This document shows positions 1 to 9,044 of a stretch of 34,209 nt of DNA, in pieces; positions within the stretch are counted from its first letter, which is position 1, and every line of letters starts with the position of its first letter. A program made the translations under genes and the position numbers. The notes below the pieces were generated by a model, which searched no databases, was not told the DNA's origin, and saw nothing but the letters and a program-made list of their open reading frames with translations. The stretch is from NCBI GenBank assembly GCA_015501055.1, contig JADNYV010000366.1:1-34209 (forward strand), in the 5' to 3' direction. Source of the DNA: Mucidula mucida (Eukaryota; Basidiomycota; Agaricomycetes; Agaricales; Physalacriaceae).

Positions 1-466
1 GCCTTATCGACCTCATCGTAAGTCAATAAAGTTGACCGTCACACAGCATCAAATGAAGAAGAACGGCCCGGGATCCACTTGTCCATATCGCTTGTCCGAT
101 TTCTGGAAACAAATGGTCATCATATGGACGCACTCTCGCATGGTACGAAGCGCTGCTTTGGCACTAGCGAAATGAGTGTGTCTCCGACAGCGAACCTAAC
201 TTGGCTTGAAGTATAAACTCGCCACGTCACTACTAATTTCGGGATATCCCTAACATTCACCGAGTTTCTGCCTGGGACCTTGAAGCACTCGGCAGTGGAG
301 CTGTTTTCGCAACCAACAGGATGCGCAATCTTCAGAGGAGCCACATCGCACGTATGTTTCATTAGGCAAGTGCCGAACAGGCTTCGATTCTCTGAAAGCA
401 CCATAAACGTATCACAAACTTGAGCTTGACGTGACTAGAGACGCATTCCGACCTTGAGCCCTTTCA
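1..466. other. Flank without a supported gene
   Basis: No gene is supported here. A 94-codon open frame on the minus strand (120-404) has no recognisable motif, no splice partners and no homology I can name. The part next to 467 is probably the 3' untranslated region of the membrane-protein gene that ends there. Sequence at about 410-480 resembles the flank at about 1350-1415, so the duplication of the neighbouring gene includes some 3' flank. Confidence 0.4.
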
Positions 467-943
467 TCACGCCTGCGCCGGGCTATCATCAGCACTCTTC
501 CTCTCATCCCTGTCCTGCCCAAAATGGAAGAGCAGAGGAAGCTTGTCCTCGCTGCGAGCCGAATCCGGAGTTTCATAAAAGGTCTCCGAATCGAAGCTTT
601 CACGGCAAACCCTCTGCTCAAGATCCCTAATGGCGCGCAAAGCTCTGGCCTTCGTCCTCCTCCAAGCGATAAACATCGCGATCCAGGATGCAATGAGCAG
701 ACCAATCGCAATGCCACCGAAGATGGAACCGACAATGGCTCCGGTTTGGTCGGGTTGCCAACAGGCATAGTGGTGTTGGGGATAAGAGGAGTTGTAACTG
801 CTGCTGCTCTGGGCAACCCAGGATGAGGAGATGGGGCTTGCGCGGACAATGCCTGTGGCCCACGAAAGACCGGACTCGTAGGTGATAGTGCTGTCAACAG
901 CGGTAGCAGAGGCGCTAGGGAGTTGGGTATTGGCGACGGACAT
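467..943 (-). CDS. Small single-pass membrane protein, copy 1 (158 aa)
   Basis: Unspliced 158-aa protein. I chose the ATG at 943 (MSVANTQLPS) because the paralog at 4863 starts at the equivalent place; an in-frame ATG at 1021 exists but its extension is not conserved. Residues 1-65 are Ser/Thr/Tyr-rich with no signal peptide. A hydrophobic helix at about 68-92 (GAIVGSIFGGIAIGLLIAS and following) is followed by a basic stop-transfer stretch containing WRRTKARALRAIRDLE, then a short acidic Ser-rich tail ending DSPAQA. This predicts a type III-like single-pass protein with the N terminus outside and a small cytoplasmic tail. Many mushroom genomes carry such short Ser/Thr-rich plus TM proteins, and their role is unknown. 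It is paralogous to the gene split at 1413-1500 and 4482-4863: the helix, juxtamembrane segment and C-terminal EDKLPLLFHF motif are conserved. Confidence 0.7.
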   Translation of the reverse strand: MSVANTQLPSASATAVDSTITYESGLSWATGIVRASPISSSWVAQSSSSYNSSYPQHHYACWQPDQTGAIVGSIFGGIAIGLLIASWIAMFIAWRRTKARALRAIRDLEQRVCRESFDSETFYETPDSARSEDKLPLLFHFGQDRDERKSADDSPAQA

Positions 944-1412
944 GATGTTTCGCTGAAAGATGCGCAATGCGACTTTGAGGTCTTTTGACAGCGATGTAAT
1001 ATTCACACGATGCTCATACACGACCTGCGCAGCAATACGAGTAGATCCTTGTCAGCCTTTCGTGCAACTTTCTTGCCTTTTGTGTTGACTTTTGAGAGCC
1101 TTGGCAGCGAATGATGCGCAGTACGGTGATGTCCGAAATCACTGATGTATAATAGCCCAACGCTTGGGACCAGTTTGTGGCGTGGATTCTTGTGTGCTTA
1201 CTATCAATGAAGGAATTGAAAGGTCAGAATAAGGCAGGAGCAGAACGTCAGTATCTGTCCGGCGGTGTTTCTGCTTCCAGAGGCGTCTCTGGAGGCTAAA
1301 TGGACCTTATAGCACCAGACAAGTTCGCCTTTGAGAAAACTCTGAATTCTTCGCAAACATGAGCTGCACACTGGCTATACATGACTAGAGCTGCAGTCCG
1401 ATCTCCCTTCCA
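944..1412. other. Spacer between the two membrane-protein copies
   Basis: This contains the upstream region of copy 1 (which reads leftward) and the 3' flank of copy 2. About 950-1015 shares blocks with the region upstream of copy 2 at 4870-4935 (for example the AGCGATGT motif followed by a CACAC run), so the duplicated unit included promoter-proximal sequence. No separate gene is seen. Confidence 0.5.
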
Positions 1413-1500
1413 TCACAGTTGCGCCGTGTCCGCGGGAGTCCTCCTCTCATCCCCATCCCGCGCAAAGTGGAAGAGCAGAGGAAGCTTGTCATCGCTACTA
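1413..1500 (-). pseudogene. 3' end of membrane-protein copy 2, cut off by the transposon
   Basis: Read on the minus strand, this short piece encodes DDKLPLLFHFARDGDERR and then a short tail ending at a TGA at 1415-1413. It matches the C terminus of copy 1 (EDKLPLLFHFGQDRDERK, then stop). It has no start of its own. Its 5' continuation lies 2,981 bp away, on the other side of the transposon (4482-4863). Joining the two sides with one copy of the TA target gives an uninterrupted frame aligned without gaps to copy 1, so this is the stranded last exon portion of a gene that was intact before insertion. Confidence 0.85.
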
Positions 1501-1525
1501 CAGTCATCCACCACGGAACAGGACA
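1501..1525 (+). repeat. Left terminal inverted repeat of the transposon
   Basis: It starts CAGTCATCCACCACGG and ends GGAACAGGACA. It pairs with 4457-4481 in inverted orientation with a single mismatch at position 5. TA immediately precedes it. Confidence 0.9.
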
Positions 1526-1764
1526 GCCAAATAAAGATCGGCTACGGAAGACATACAATCACAAGAGAATAATATGTCTGAGCCATACATAGTAACTAGA
1601 CAGGTCATATAATGATTTCTATGTAAGAGTTTACAGAGTACGCGCCGTGTCAATGCAGCGAATGATGGATATACTTCACCGATGCTTATCGGCAGGGCAC
1701 CATCCAACAGGACGAGGTCACATCACACTGATATGCCTTATGGGGACGACCGGCAATGGCGGAT

Positions 1765-4046
1765 CTACTCGTCATCAGAGTCAACCTCGGGTTCCCCATC
1801 TTCTTCATCTTCTTCCATCTCGTCCTCGTCGTCGCCGTTTTGGCGCGATGTGCTTGGTAAAGCAACAGCTGTCTGTTTCTTTGGTTTGGGCCGACCTTTC
1901 TCCAAGTCACCCAACTTTGGCTTCAACCATCCCGCACGCCTCTTCTGGCTTTTAGCACGGTCTGACTCCACCTTCCATGCAGCTAGGGCCGTCTTGTGCT
2001 GAGAACGCCTCTGTTTGTTGCGCTCTACGCGTTCCGCCTCCTCCTTCTTCCACACCCCCAAATCAGCTGTATACTTGGTTCCTTCCTCCACCCGCTGCTC
2101 CTTTTCCTTCTCCTTCGCCTCCCGGTCATCATGGTGCTTCTGTGCCGCCGACATAAATTCTGGCCCAGTAAAAAGCTTGGGCATACCATCCGCATTAAGC
2201 CGATTTGAGCCCTTGCCCTTCTGCTTCTTCCTTTCCTCGTCCTCCTGAAGCTGGGTTTGAGTCTGGCCAACATATACATTTGCCATCACCATGCCCGTCT
2301 GGACCTCGACCAATCGCCGCTTTAGAGCACGCTCATTCTCCTGTGAGTCAATCAATGAATCACGGAGATCGCGCTCATGACACGTTTGTGGTTCGATCTC
2401 TAGAACTTCCTCGAAGCGGCGTTTCATCCTGATGGGTGAGATGGGAGTGGTGTTGTAATGTGGAGGATCCATGTCAGAGGTGATGCGGTCAGCAGTGAGG
2501 AAGGCATACGAAGATGATGAAGAGGACCGTGTGAGGGTGTCGAGAAGGCTCCGCGCAATAGGTGTACCCGTCGAAGGTGAGTTGGTCACATCCATCAGTC
2601 CGAACGATGGATTTTGACGTGCGTGAGTTTTCAGATCCAGAAGGAGATGAGAGACTGCACGTTCCGGAGTGGAGAGGGTAAGAGGAAGGGCGCTGCGTGA
2701 GGATGATGCAAGAGCCGGTGCCATCTGTGAGTCAGTGATGACATCGGGGTTGAATGGAACAACACCAGTTTTCCGAAAGGCGGAAAGTATGTTGTCACGA
2801 GTGAACGCTTTGACGTGCGCCTTGCCGTAAACAGAGAGAAAGACGGCCTTGATGACTTTCTTCCCTGTGTTCTGCTCATATGCCGTTCGCTCCTCACGGA
2901 AACACTGCTTGACGACTGCAAATATAACGACGTCGAGTCCCTGGTACACGTGGGTGGAATGGGATGGATAGCATAAGACCTCGATTTGATGGGCCTTCGC
3001 GTACTCCAGGAACTCGAGTGTGTAGTGAGAGCTATGGCCGTCAACTAGTAGTAAGCGCCGACGTCCGGCAGCCTTCGCCTTGGTTTGCTGATCAAATTGT
3101 TTGATCCAGAGGACACCGATTTCTCCGTCGATGTATCCCTTCTTGGAGTGTCCAATTCTATAAGGTACGATTTAGCGCACATATTTGGATCAAAGCCTAT
3201 CACTTACGATGCGTTTAGCGGATTCTCCTGGGCCCACGACGTCTGGAAGTACTCCCCCTTGAAGATAACTGCCGGCGGAAGCGATGTACCGTCTGCGCAA
3301 ATGGTGCACAAAACGGTAATGTTTTCTCGGTCACCACCTTGCTGCTGGTGCTGAACAGACTGGCCCTTAGGTCCAACTACTCGCTCTCGACCTCCGACGC
3401 CCTGCTGCATGCCAGTCTCATCTGCACCATACTTGAGCTCGTCCACTATCTTGTCCTCCTTGGTTCTGTCACCACGAATAACCTTAGCAAGAAGCTCGAA
3501 GTAGGCTTCTTTAGTCGTCGGATTGACTGCGCGGGCCCTCGAGTGATCAAGACCATGAGTCCAGTACAGTGAGAGACGATTCGAGTGCTTTTGGAGGAAG
3601 CGGCCTGACCAATTCTTCCCTAGACCATCTTCCGGGAATGAGTCTCCGTGGCGAGCACGTGCAATCTTCTCCCCAACCTCCTTAATGTGTTTGAGAGTGA
3701 GAGGGAAGCCGCGGTTAGCTAGAGCGATGCAATAGTCGACCACTTTGTCCTGCTCTTGTTTGTTTAGCCAACCAGTTTCCTCGTTCCAATACTCCTGCTT
3801 GCTCGGCTGACCCTTGTACCGTTCAAGCATCGTGCTCCGATGCAGTTTAATGTGGACATGATCTTCCTTCCAGCACCTCTCCTCAACATCAGAACAAATA
3901 ACCTGAGCACCTTTCGCTTTCCTGGCATCCTTTTTGGCATCTTCTTTTTCGGTGTGGTATTCCTCCACAGCTTGCAGCATCCATTTTTCCTTGATAGCAC
4001 TGTAGTCCTGTTGTTTTCTGGCATCGGAGCGAGCACGGCCGACCAT
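1765..4046 (-). CDS. pogo/Fot1-type transposase (743 aa, one intron)
   Basis: Two exons, 4046-3208 and 3157-1765, are separated by a 50-nt intron (GTAAGT...TAG). The start at 4046 (MVGRARSDAR) precedes a psq-like N-terminal segment. Residues about 80-190 resemble a CENP-B/Tc5-type helix-turn-helix. The DDE_1 catalytic core follows: D209 in YGADETGMQQ, D319 in LLLVDGHSSHY and D355 in HVYQGLDVV, a D-D-D triad with a 35-residue spacing between the last two. The C-terminal third is low-complexity, charged and ends in an acidic tract. The family binds its terminal repeats and moves the element by cut-and-paste into TA sites. No stop or frameshift interrupts the frame, so the protein could be active. 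ATG codons further upstream in the same frame (to 4259) are less likely starts. Confidence 0.9.
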
Positions 4047-4296
4047 CTTGTGAGAGACGACACTGACAGGAAGACGTGTCGCGAAGGAAGAGCAAGCGCG
4101 TGTGTCATCTGTCCCCATTGGGAGTGTGACACAGATTTCTTGCCTCCGACTGGGACTTGTTCCAACATGGTACTGTGCTCGTCTCAGATGCCTAAAATTA
4201 CCTAGATGTATGTTTCTTGGTGTTATGAAAGTATCTGAAGTAACTGGAGTGGCGTGCATTGACTCCGACAGTCAAAAGACAGGTTCTTAGAGAAAT

Positions 4297-4863
4297 TCAT
4301 GAATAATCATGCACCATATGAATTTTACAAAATGGTATTGCTTCGGAGATTGTGTATTTAACAAGAACATACATAAAACCACTTGTTAGTATTGTGACCG
4401 AGGGCAAATGCGACGTGTGGGGGTGGTTCCGGGCCATTTGTCCTGTTGCATGGTGTTGTCCTGTTCCGTGGTGGATCACTGTATCCGCATCTGGAGTATA
4501 ATAAAAGTCCTCCGAGTTGAAGCTTTCACGGCCAACCTTCTGTTCGAGATCCGATATGGCACGCGTAGCTCGGGCCTTTGCTCTCCTCCACAGAATGAAC
4601 AACGCGATCCAGGACGCAATGAGCAGACCAATGGCAATTCCACCGAAGATGGAACCAACAATGGCTCCGGTTTGGTCGCGTTGCCAACAGGCGTCGTAAC
4701 GTTGGGGATAAGAGGTATTGTAGTGAGACGGGGTTGAGGAGAACGTGCCCGCAAGGGACGTGTGTGATGGAAGCACACCTATGAGCGGCGGGGCTGAGGA
4801 GATGACGCCCGTGATGCTTTTGGCACTGGCAGTAGCCTCGGCGAAAGTATTGACGACGGCCAT
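4297..4863 (-). pseudogene. Single-pass membrane protein copy 2, interrupted at codon ~127 by the transposon
   Basis: It starts at 4863 (MAVVNTFAEA). Residues 1-127 are gene-derived, with a Ser/Thr-rich N terminus, the same TM helix (GAIVGSIFGGIAIGLLIAS), the juxtamembrane WRRAKARATRAISDLE and then FYYTPDAD. At 4483/4481 the frame runs through TA into the right end of the transposon and continues for about 61 transposon-encoded residues (TVIHHGTGQHHATGQ...) before a stop at 4297. The native C terminus is stranded at 1413-1500. If transcribed, the locus would make a membrane protein with intact TM helix but a foreign tail. I call it a disrupted gene, although the chimeric frame is open. Confidence 0.85.
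4457..4481 (-). repeat. Right terminal inverted repeat of the transposon
   Basis: The reverse complement reads CAGTGATCCACCACGG followed by AACAGGACA. It is followed by TA at 4482-4483. A short subterminal repetition (CAACAGGACA) lies just inside at about 4437-4446. Confidence 0.9.
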
Positions 4864-5338
4864 GATGCTTTATTGAACGGTGGTTGGGTCAACGCGACGC
4901 CTTTAATAGCGATGTGTGATAGTCACACGCCGGTGATGGGCGACCGCCGCAGCAATGATGTTTATGAGTGCCAAATTTGCTGGTTGTCATGGTGAATGCG
5001 GCATTCTGCTCGTTCGAGTTCACGAGACCGCGACTACTTGAGTGGTTGTGTGCTGCCTGCTTTTTGCGGTCCTTCATGCCTTTCACGGAGCGATCTTGAC
5101 AATACGTGGAGATGCATAGTCGTCACTGTCTTGTTAACTTATTACGTTGCTGTTACGCGACTGAGAGAAGATCTTCGTGAGGGCATAGGAGGGCATTCAT
5201 TCAAGCGGCTTATCAAGCTTTGACTTTCACCGTCTTCTTTCATAGCAAAAAATGCAAGGATTGGCGCCACAGCACTATCAGAACACCGAACCATCCTCGT
5301 CTTGGGAACCGTGCGATCATGTCCAGGGGAGAACGTTC

Positions 5339-5361
5339 AACGCGTGAACTTTTGACGCGTT
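5339..5361. promoter_or_regulatory. Inverted pair of MCB-like boxes (ACGCGT)
   Basis: Two AACGCGT half-sites face each other (AACGCGT at 5339-5345 and ACGCGTT at 5355-5361) with a 9-bp spacer, about 105-125 bp upstream of the RING/RRM start codon. ACGCGT is the core recognised by MBF-type (Mbp1/Res) G1/S regulators in fungi. Function here is inferred from the motif alone. Confidence 0.4.
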
Positions 5362-5377
5362 GTCACACTAACGCGAG

Positions 5378-5383
5378 CACGTG
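5378..5383. promoter_or_regulatory. E-box CACGTG
   Basis: Perfect CACGTG palindrome 80 bp upstream of the ATG at 5464 and just downstream of the MCB-like pair. It is a candidate bHLH (Cbf1-like) site, on motif evidence only. Confidence 0.3.
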
Positions 5384-5463
5384 ATATGACGATGCGTGTA
5401 GTCAGGTGCTCTTGTTGATCATTTCCGTCTGGCTTTTGCTCTCTCTCCCGACCGTCACCAACA

Positions 5464-8360
5464 ATGTCCCAGCCGGCGACCCCGCAACGCGCTCATCGAC
5501 CCGCCCACTCTCATTCCCAGTCTCTATCGTACTCTCATGCGCGTTCTCCAGCGTCCCCAGCGACGCCTTACACGCCCATAAGCCTGCGGTCCTTTACGTC
5601 TTCCAATCCATCTTCGACGTTGGCAACGCCAGTGAGCGCTAAAAGCCACGCTAATGTCCTCAAGCACATGTCCTTTTCTTCGCCCCAGCTCGTAAAGTCG
5701 TATGCTGCCAACGACAATAGTCTCGCCGACCTCGCCCAGAATTGGCGCTCGCGCGCCAACGAAAACGGCATAAAGGTGTCCAAGAGCATGGTGGACACTT
5801 CTCAGTACGATGAGGACGATAGTAAGCGTTTTTTCTCCCATTTTCGCTCATATTTTAACGCATATAAGGCTCTTTTTATGACGGCAACGACTCGGCGGCC
5901 AGTTTCATCACTACCGAAGAAGGTAATACCCTTGTATTTGTCGTGTGGGTCCGTTTTCACATCGCCTTTTTAGCGCTTTTGCCAGCACCATTTCTCTCCA
6001 CCCATAGACGACGCGCTCTCTCCCAATCTTATACCCCAGCCATGAACGTAAATCAGCGCATGGTGCCGACCTCCCCTTTGGCACGTAAGAGCATGTCAAC
6101 GATCAAAAACTCTGTGATCGCAACCCCTCCGCCCAACCGCAACCTTTCCCGGCAACTTAAACTCAAGGGCAGCTTAACCGATCCTGCTCAAACTAGGCGT
6201 CGGGAGGCTTTTGGTGTTGTAAGTTCGCCACACTTGGTGTGCACTTTCAAGTCAGCTAATCGTTCAATCTGCAAGGTTTCCAACACCCCTCAGCACGATC
6301 GCAGCCTAGACCTTTCTCTGGACCTCTTTGACATCGACGAAAACGACGTCGAACACGAATATGAATATGACGACCAATATGGAAACACTCGGAACCGCGA
6401 ACATTCCCTCATCTCTGCCCAGGACCATATCCAACCGCAGTATCAACAAGAATACACCCCTTACCATCTTTTCAACAACGTGCTACCTCCCCCACCTATG
6501 ATGCCAGTCTTCGGACAGCCCACCTTTGCGGATCCCTTCATGGGCAACTCCAGCTTTCCCTCTAGCATGGAAAACACCTTTAATCGATACTCTAATCAGT
6601 CGCAATACTCTTATTCTCAATCGTACTTGGAACCACACGCTGTTGAGCACACTCAACCCATCGACCAATCTCTCCCCGTTTCCGCCAGTCCCGAGCCAGA
6701 GCAGAACCCTGTGGCGTGTTCAGTCTGCTCGCGGCAAAATCCTCCACGTTTGGCTGTTCTAGTTCCTTGCCAGCATCCTCTTTGTTCGGCCTGTCTTACA
6801 AGTGCCTTGAACATTGTAGGCGAAAAGGACATGGAATGTGCAGTCTGCAAGCAATCCGTCGAGGATTTCAAACTTGTCAGCGGTTCGCCGCCCAAGGCTA
6901 AGAAGTCCTCAACTAATTCGGGTGGCAGTGATGACGAGCAGTCAAGCAAAGGCAGAAGCTTCCTGGATCCACGTTTCTCTTCACCTGGCAGCATTGTCAA
7001 TGGACTGGAGAGCGCATTCGAGTTTGAACATGGAGAGTCTATCTTTGGTCATGGGGATGTTAGGGCCAGCACACCTCCCCCGCAGTATCGCCGCCGTCTC
7101 ACCAAAGGCAAGGACTGTGCCGTGTTGCGAATTGACAACGTCCCATGGGTAAGTTCTATCCTACCTCCAGGCAGCCCTTACTCATCCTTGCCTTCATAGG
7201 ATATCACGCCACCAACTATCACGGCTTGGTTGCAGCAGCCTGTCGAGCGTGCTCACGTCTTGCTTGACCGGAAAGGAAAGACGATGAGTCACGCGTTCGT
7301 TGAAGTCAAGTCTGAAGAGATTGCTTCTTCCATTTTGCGCGGCGAGGTCGCTTCCGGCGAGATGTCGTCTACCGGGAAGAGGACTAGAGGAAGTGTTTTA
7401 GGGAAAGGAAGGCGTGCCCGCGGAGTGACTGTTACTCGAAGCTCTCAGGAAGAGCTCATGACTGCTGTGCGTTGATTCCGTCATTCCTGCCAATTTGACC
7501 ATTGACATGTCTTCAGTTGTTCCCCACCTGGCGTGGAGGCTTCGACGGAACTCATCCTTCTCTGGCTGGAATGGAGAACGAGCGCATGATTACCGCTCTT
7601 GAGTGTGGTCTTATGACAGACTCTGAAGTCACTGCTCTGTTGTATCTTATTCGGTCCCCCGACGTAAGGCTATGCGTTCTCTCGTGGTTTTTTGTTATTG
7701 ACAATGTTTATCTAGGCTCATTTCCTTAAAGTGCCTTCACTTCCTTTCCATTCTCTTATCGGTGTTCTCAGCAAGTTCCCGGGTGATGCTGAGAGCCGCG
7801 TCTTCTGGTCTATCACCCTCCGGGACTTGTTGTACGGTACGTTTATATTCACTTTGAATTTCGTTTCACTTTACTGATTCCAACTCAAGATGCTGCATTC
7901 ACTGCTACTCAAGTCTTGCAAAGCCGTATCGAGAAGGAGCCTTGCAGCGAGGAATTCAATGAAGCTCTTCTGGAGGGTCTCCTCCACGCCGGTTCGGCTT
8001 GTCGTAGTATGTGTCTTTACCTTCGTTATTACTGCCAGTCTGATGTATCCACCTGCAGTCTTCACTCCCGAGCAAGGTGCTAAATTCAGAGAAATGCTAC
8101 AAGCCCGAGACATGAATGGAACGACGTCCGATGCCGAGTCCATCTCCTCTTATAACCCTGACGCCGACATCGAAGATGGGGATGAACAGGACGAAGCCCA
8201 TGACTTCCACACCCCCAGCAGCGCCACCGCCGCTTCTCCTCGCAGTGAGCATGCCGATACCGCGGTCAGCGATATGGAAGATCTCGCCCGAGAGTTTGGT
8301 ATCGAAGCGCATCTCGTCCAAGCTCTCGCACAACGTCTGGCCGGCGCAGGACTACGCTAA
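5464..8360 (+). CDS. RING-finger plus RRM-like protein (823 aa, 9 exons)
   Basis: Exons: 5464-5821, 5869-5922, 5986-6218, 6276-7148, 7200-7466, 7517-7663, 7716-7836, 7890-8006 and 8059-8360. All junctions are GT-AG and in phase. The N terminus is Ser/Pro-rich and disordered (MSQPATPQRAHRP). A complete C3HC4 RING lies at residues about 363-406 (CSVCSRQ, then PCQHPLCSACL, then CAVCK). An RRM-like fold starts near residue 496 (CAVLRIDNVPWDITPPTI) and runs to about 590. A conserved helical region follows (FPTWRGGFDGTHPSLAG, then FWSITLRDLLYD), and an acidic C-terminal tail ends AQRLAGAGLR. RING plus RRM recalls the CNOT4/Mot2 arrangement, but the spacing and the rest differ, so I do not assign that name. 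Likely role: RNA-linked regulation with ubiquitin-ligase potential (inference). The 57-nt intron at 6219-6275 is a multiple of three without stops, so its retention would add 19 residues. Confidence 0.87.
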
Positions 8361-8758
8361 TCCTTCAACACCGAGGATACCTTTTTTGCATTGACTCTTT
8401 TATTATGACCGAACGAATCCCTCTAACATTAATTGTCTGATATCCCGGAATTCCTGTCGCATTGCTATCCGCTGTCGTGTCGCTGTCCGTTGTTTTCTAG
8501 CTTTCCTGTTTTCCCCCATCCATACCGCTTTCCCTTCTGCGATTACCTATGCTCTCGACGCTTTCAGCAATTGTTTCTTTCTATGTAGCTTCTATGTTTC
8601 TGTATCAGCTGAGATGGGTTTCCTAATAGTAAAACACGCGTACTTGTCGCGAAACATTCACTTTATCATTCGATGTGTGTAGCGAGTGAACAATTGAATT
8701 AGTTAATGACCTAGTTCGACGTGCTCAGCGCTTCAGTTAAAAGTTATTCTGGGGCACA

Positions 8759-8836
8759 GTATGAAAAATCGTTCGGTTCAGAGACATTGACAATAAGCAA
8801 GGGCTTGAATTACAAAAAACATGAACCTTCTATGCG
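8759..8836 (+). repeat. Downstream direct repeat, unit A
   Basis: The unit starts GTATGAAAAATCGTTCG and contains an AGCAAGGGCTTGA block, then AAACATGAACC. It is repeated with one internal deletion at 8932-8992. A shorter related piece lies downstream of PLAC8 copy 2 at about 10742-10770 (GCATGAAAAAGCGTTCGG). Confidence 0.65.
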
Positions 8837-8931
8837 TCAGAGTATAATCATCCAACTGAGGTATGTCTGCTCCAGCGCTGCTTTCCCCATGCAAGTTGAT
8901 CGTTGAACGTTGAACGTTGTTTTGAGGCTCG

Positions 8932-8992
8932 GTACGAAAAGTCGTTCGACAATGAGCAAGGCTTGAGTTACGAGAAACATGAACCATCTGCA
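8932..8992 (+). repeat. Downstream direct repeat, unit B
   Basis: Diverged second copy of the unit at 8759-8836, sharing the TACGAAAAGTCGTTCG start, the GCAAGGCTTGAGTTAC block and the AAACATGAACC end. It lacks about 14 bp in the middle. Confidence 0.65.
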
Positions 8993-9044
8993 CATAAAAG
9001 TCGCTTTGTTTCGTTTCGTTAAACACGAATGAGATCTGTCTACT

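Larger units (their letters stand above)
1501..4481 (-). mobile_element. Complete pogo/Fot1-type DNA transposon (Tc1/mariner superfamily)
   Basis: The ends are 25-bp terminal inverted repeats beginning CAGTCATCCACCACGG on the left and, in reverse complement, CAGTGATCCACCACGG on the right, with one mismatch in 25. The element is flanked on both sides by the dinucleotide TA (1499-1500 and 4482-4483), the target-site duplication expected for this superfamily. It carries one intact, spliced DDE_1-type transposase gene on the minus strand (1765-4046). Length is 2,981 bp. It sits inside the coding region of membrane-protein copy 2. The near-identical TIRs, intact transposase and cleanly reconstructable empty site suggest a recent insertion. 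Confidence 0.92.
4864..5463. other. Divergent promoter region
   Basis: This separates the minus-strand membrane-protein copy 2 from the plus-strand RING/RRM gene. No gene is seen. The part next to 4864 resembles the upstream region of copy 1. The right half carries ACGCGT and CACGTG motifs, listed separately. A pyrimidine-rich tract (about 5420-5455) immediately precedes the ATG at 5464, as is common for fungal transcription starts. Confidence 0.5.
8361..9044. other. 3' regions between convergent genes
   Basis: Convergent intergenic space between the RING/RRM gene and PLAC8 copy 1. No gene is seen. The right part contains a diverged direct repeat (8759-8836 and 8932-8992) and a short run of TTGAACG units at about 8900-8916. 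Confidence 0.5.

Noticed and set aside
1381..1572. Plus-strand open frame at the left transposon junction
   Set aside because: It spans the antisense of the membrane-protein tail and the terminal repeat, so it is a chance frame across the insertion boundary.
2025..2432. Open frames on both strands inside the transposase C-terminal region
   Set aside because: They are shadows of the low-complexity charged C terminus of the transposase.
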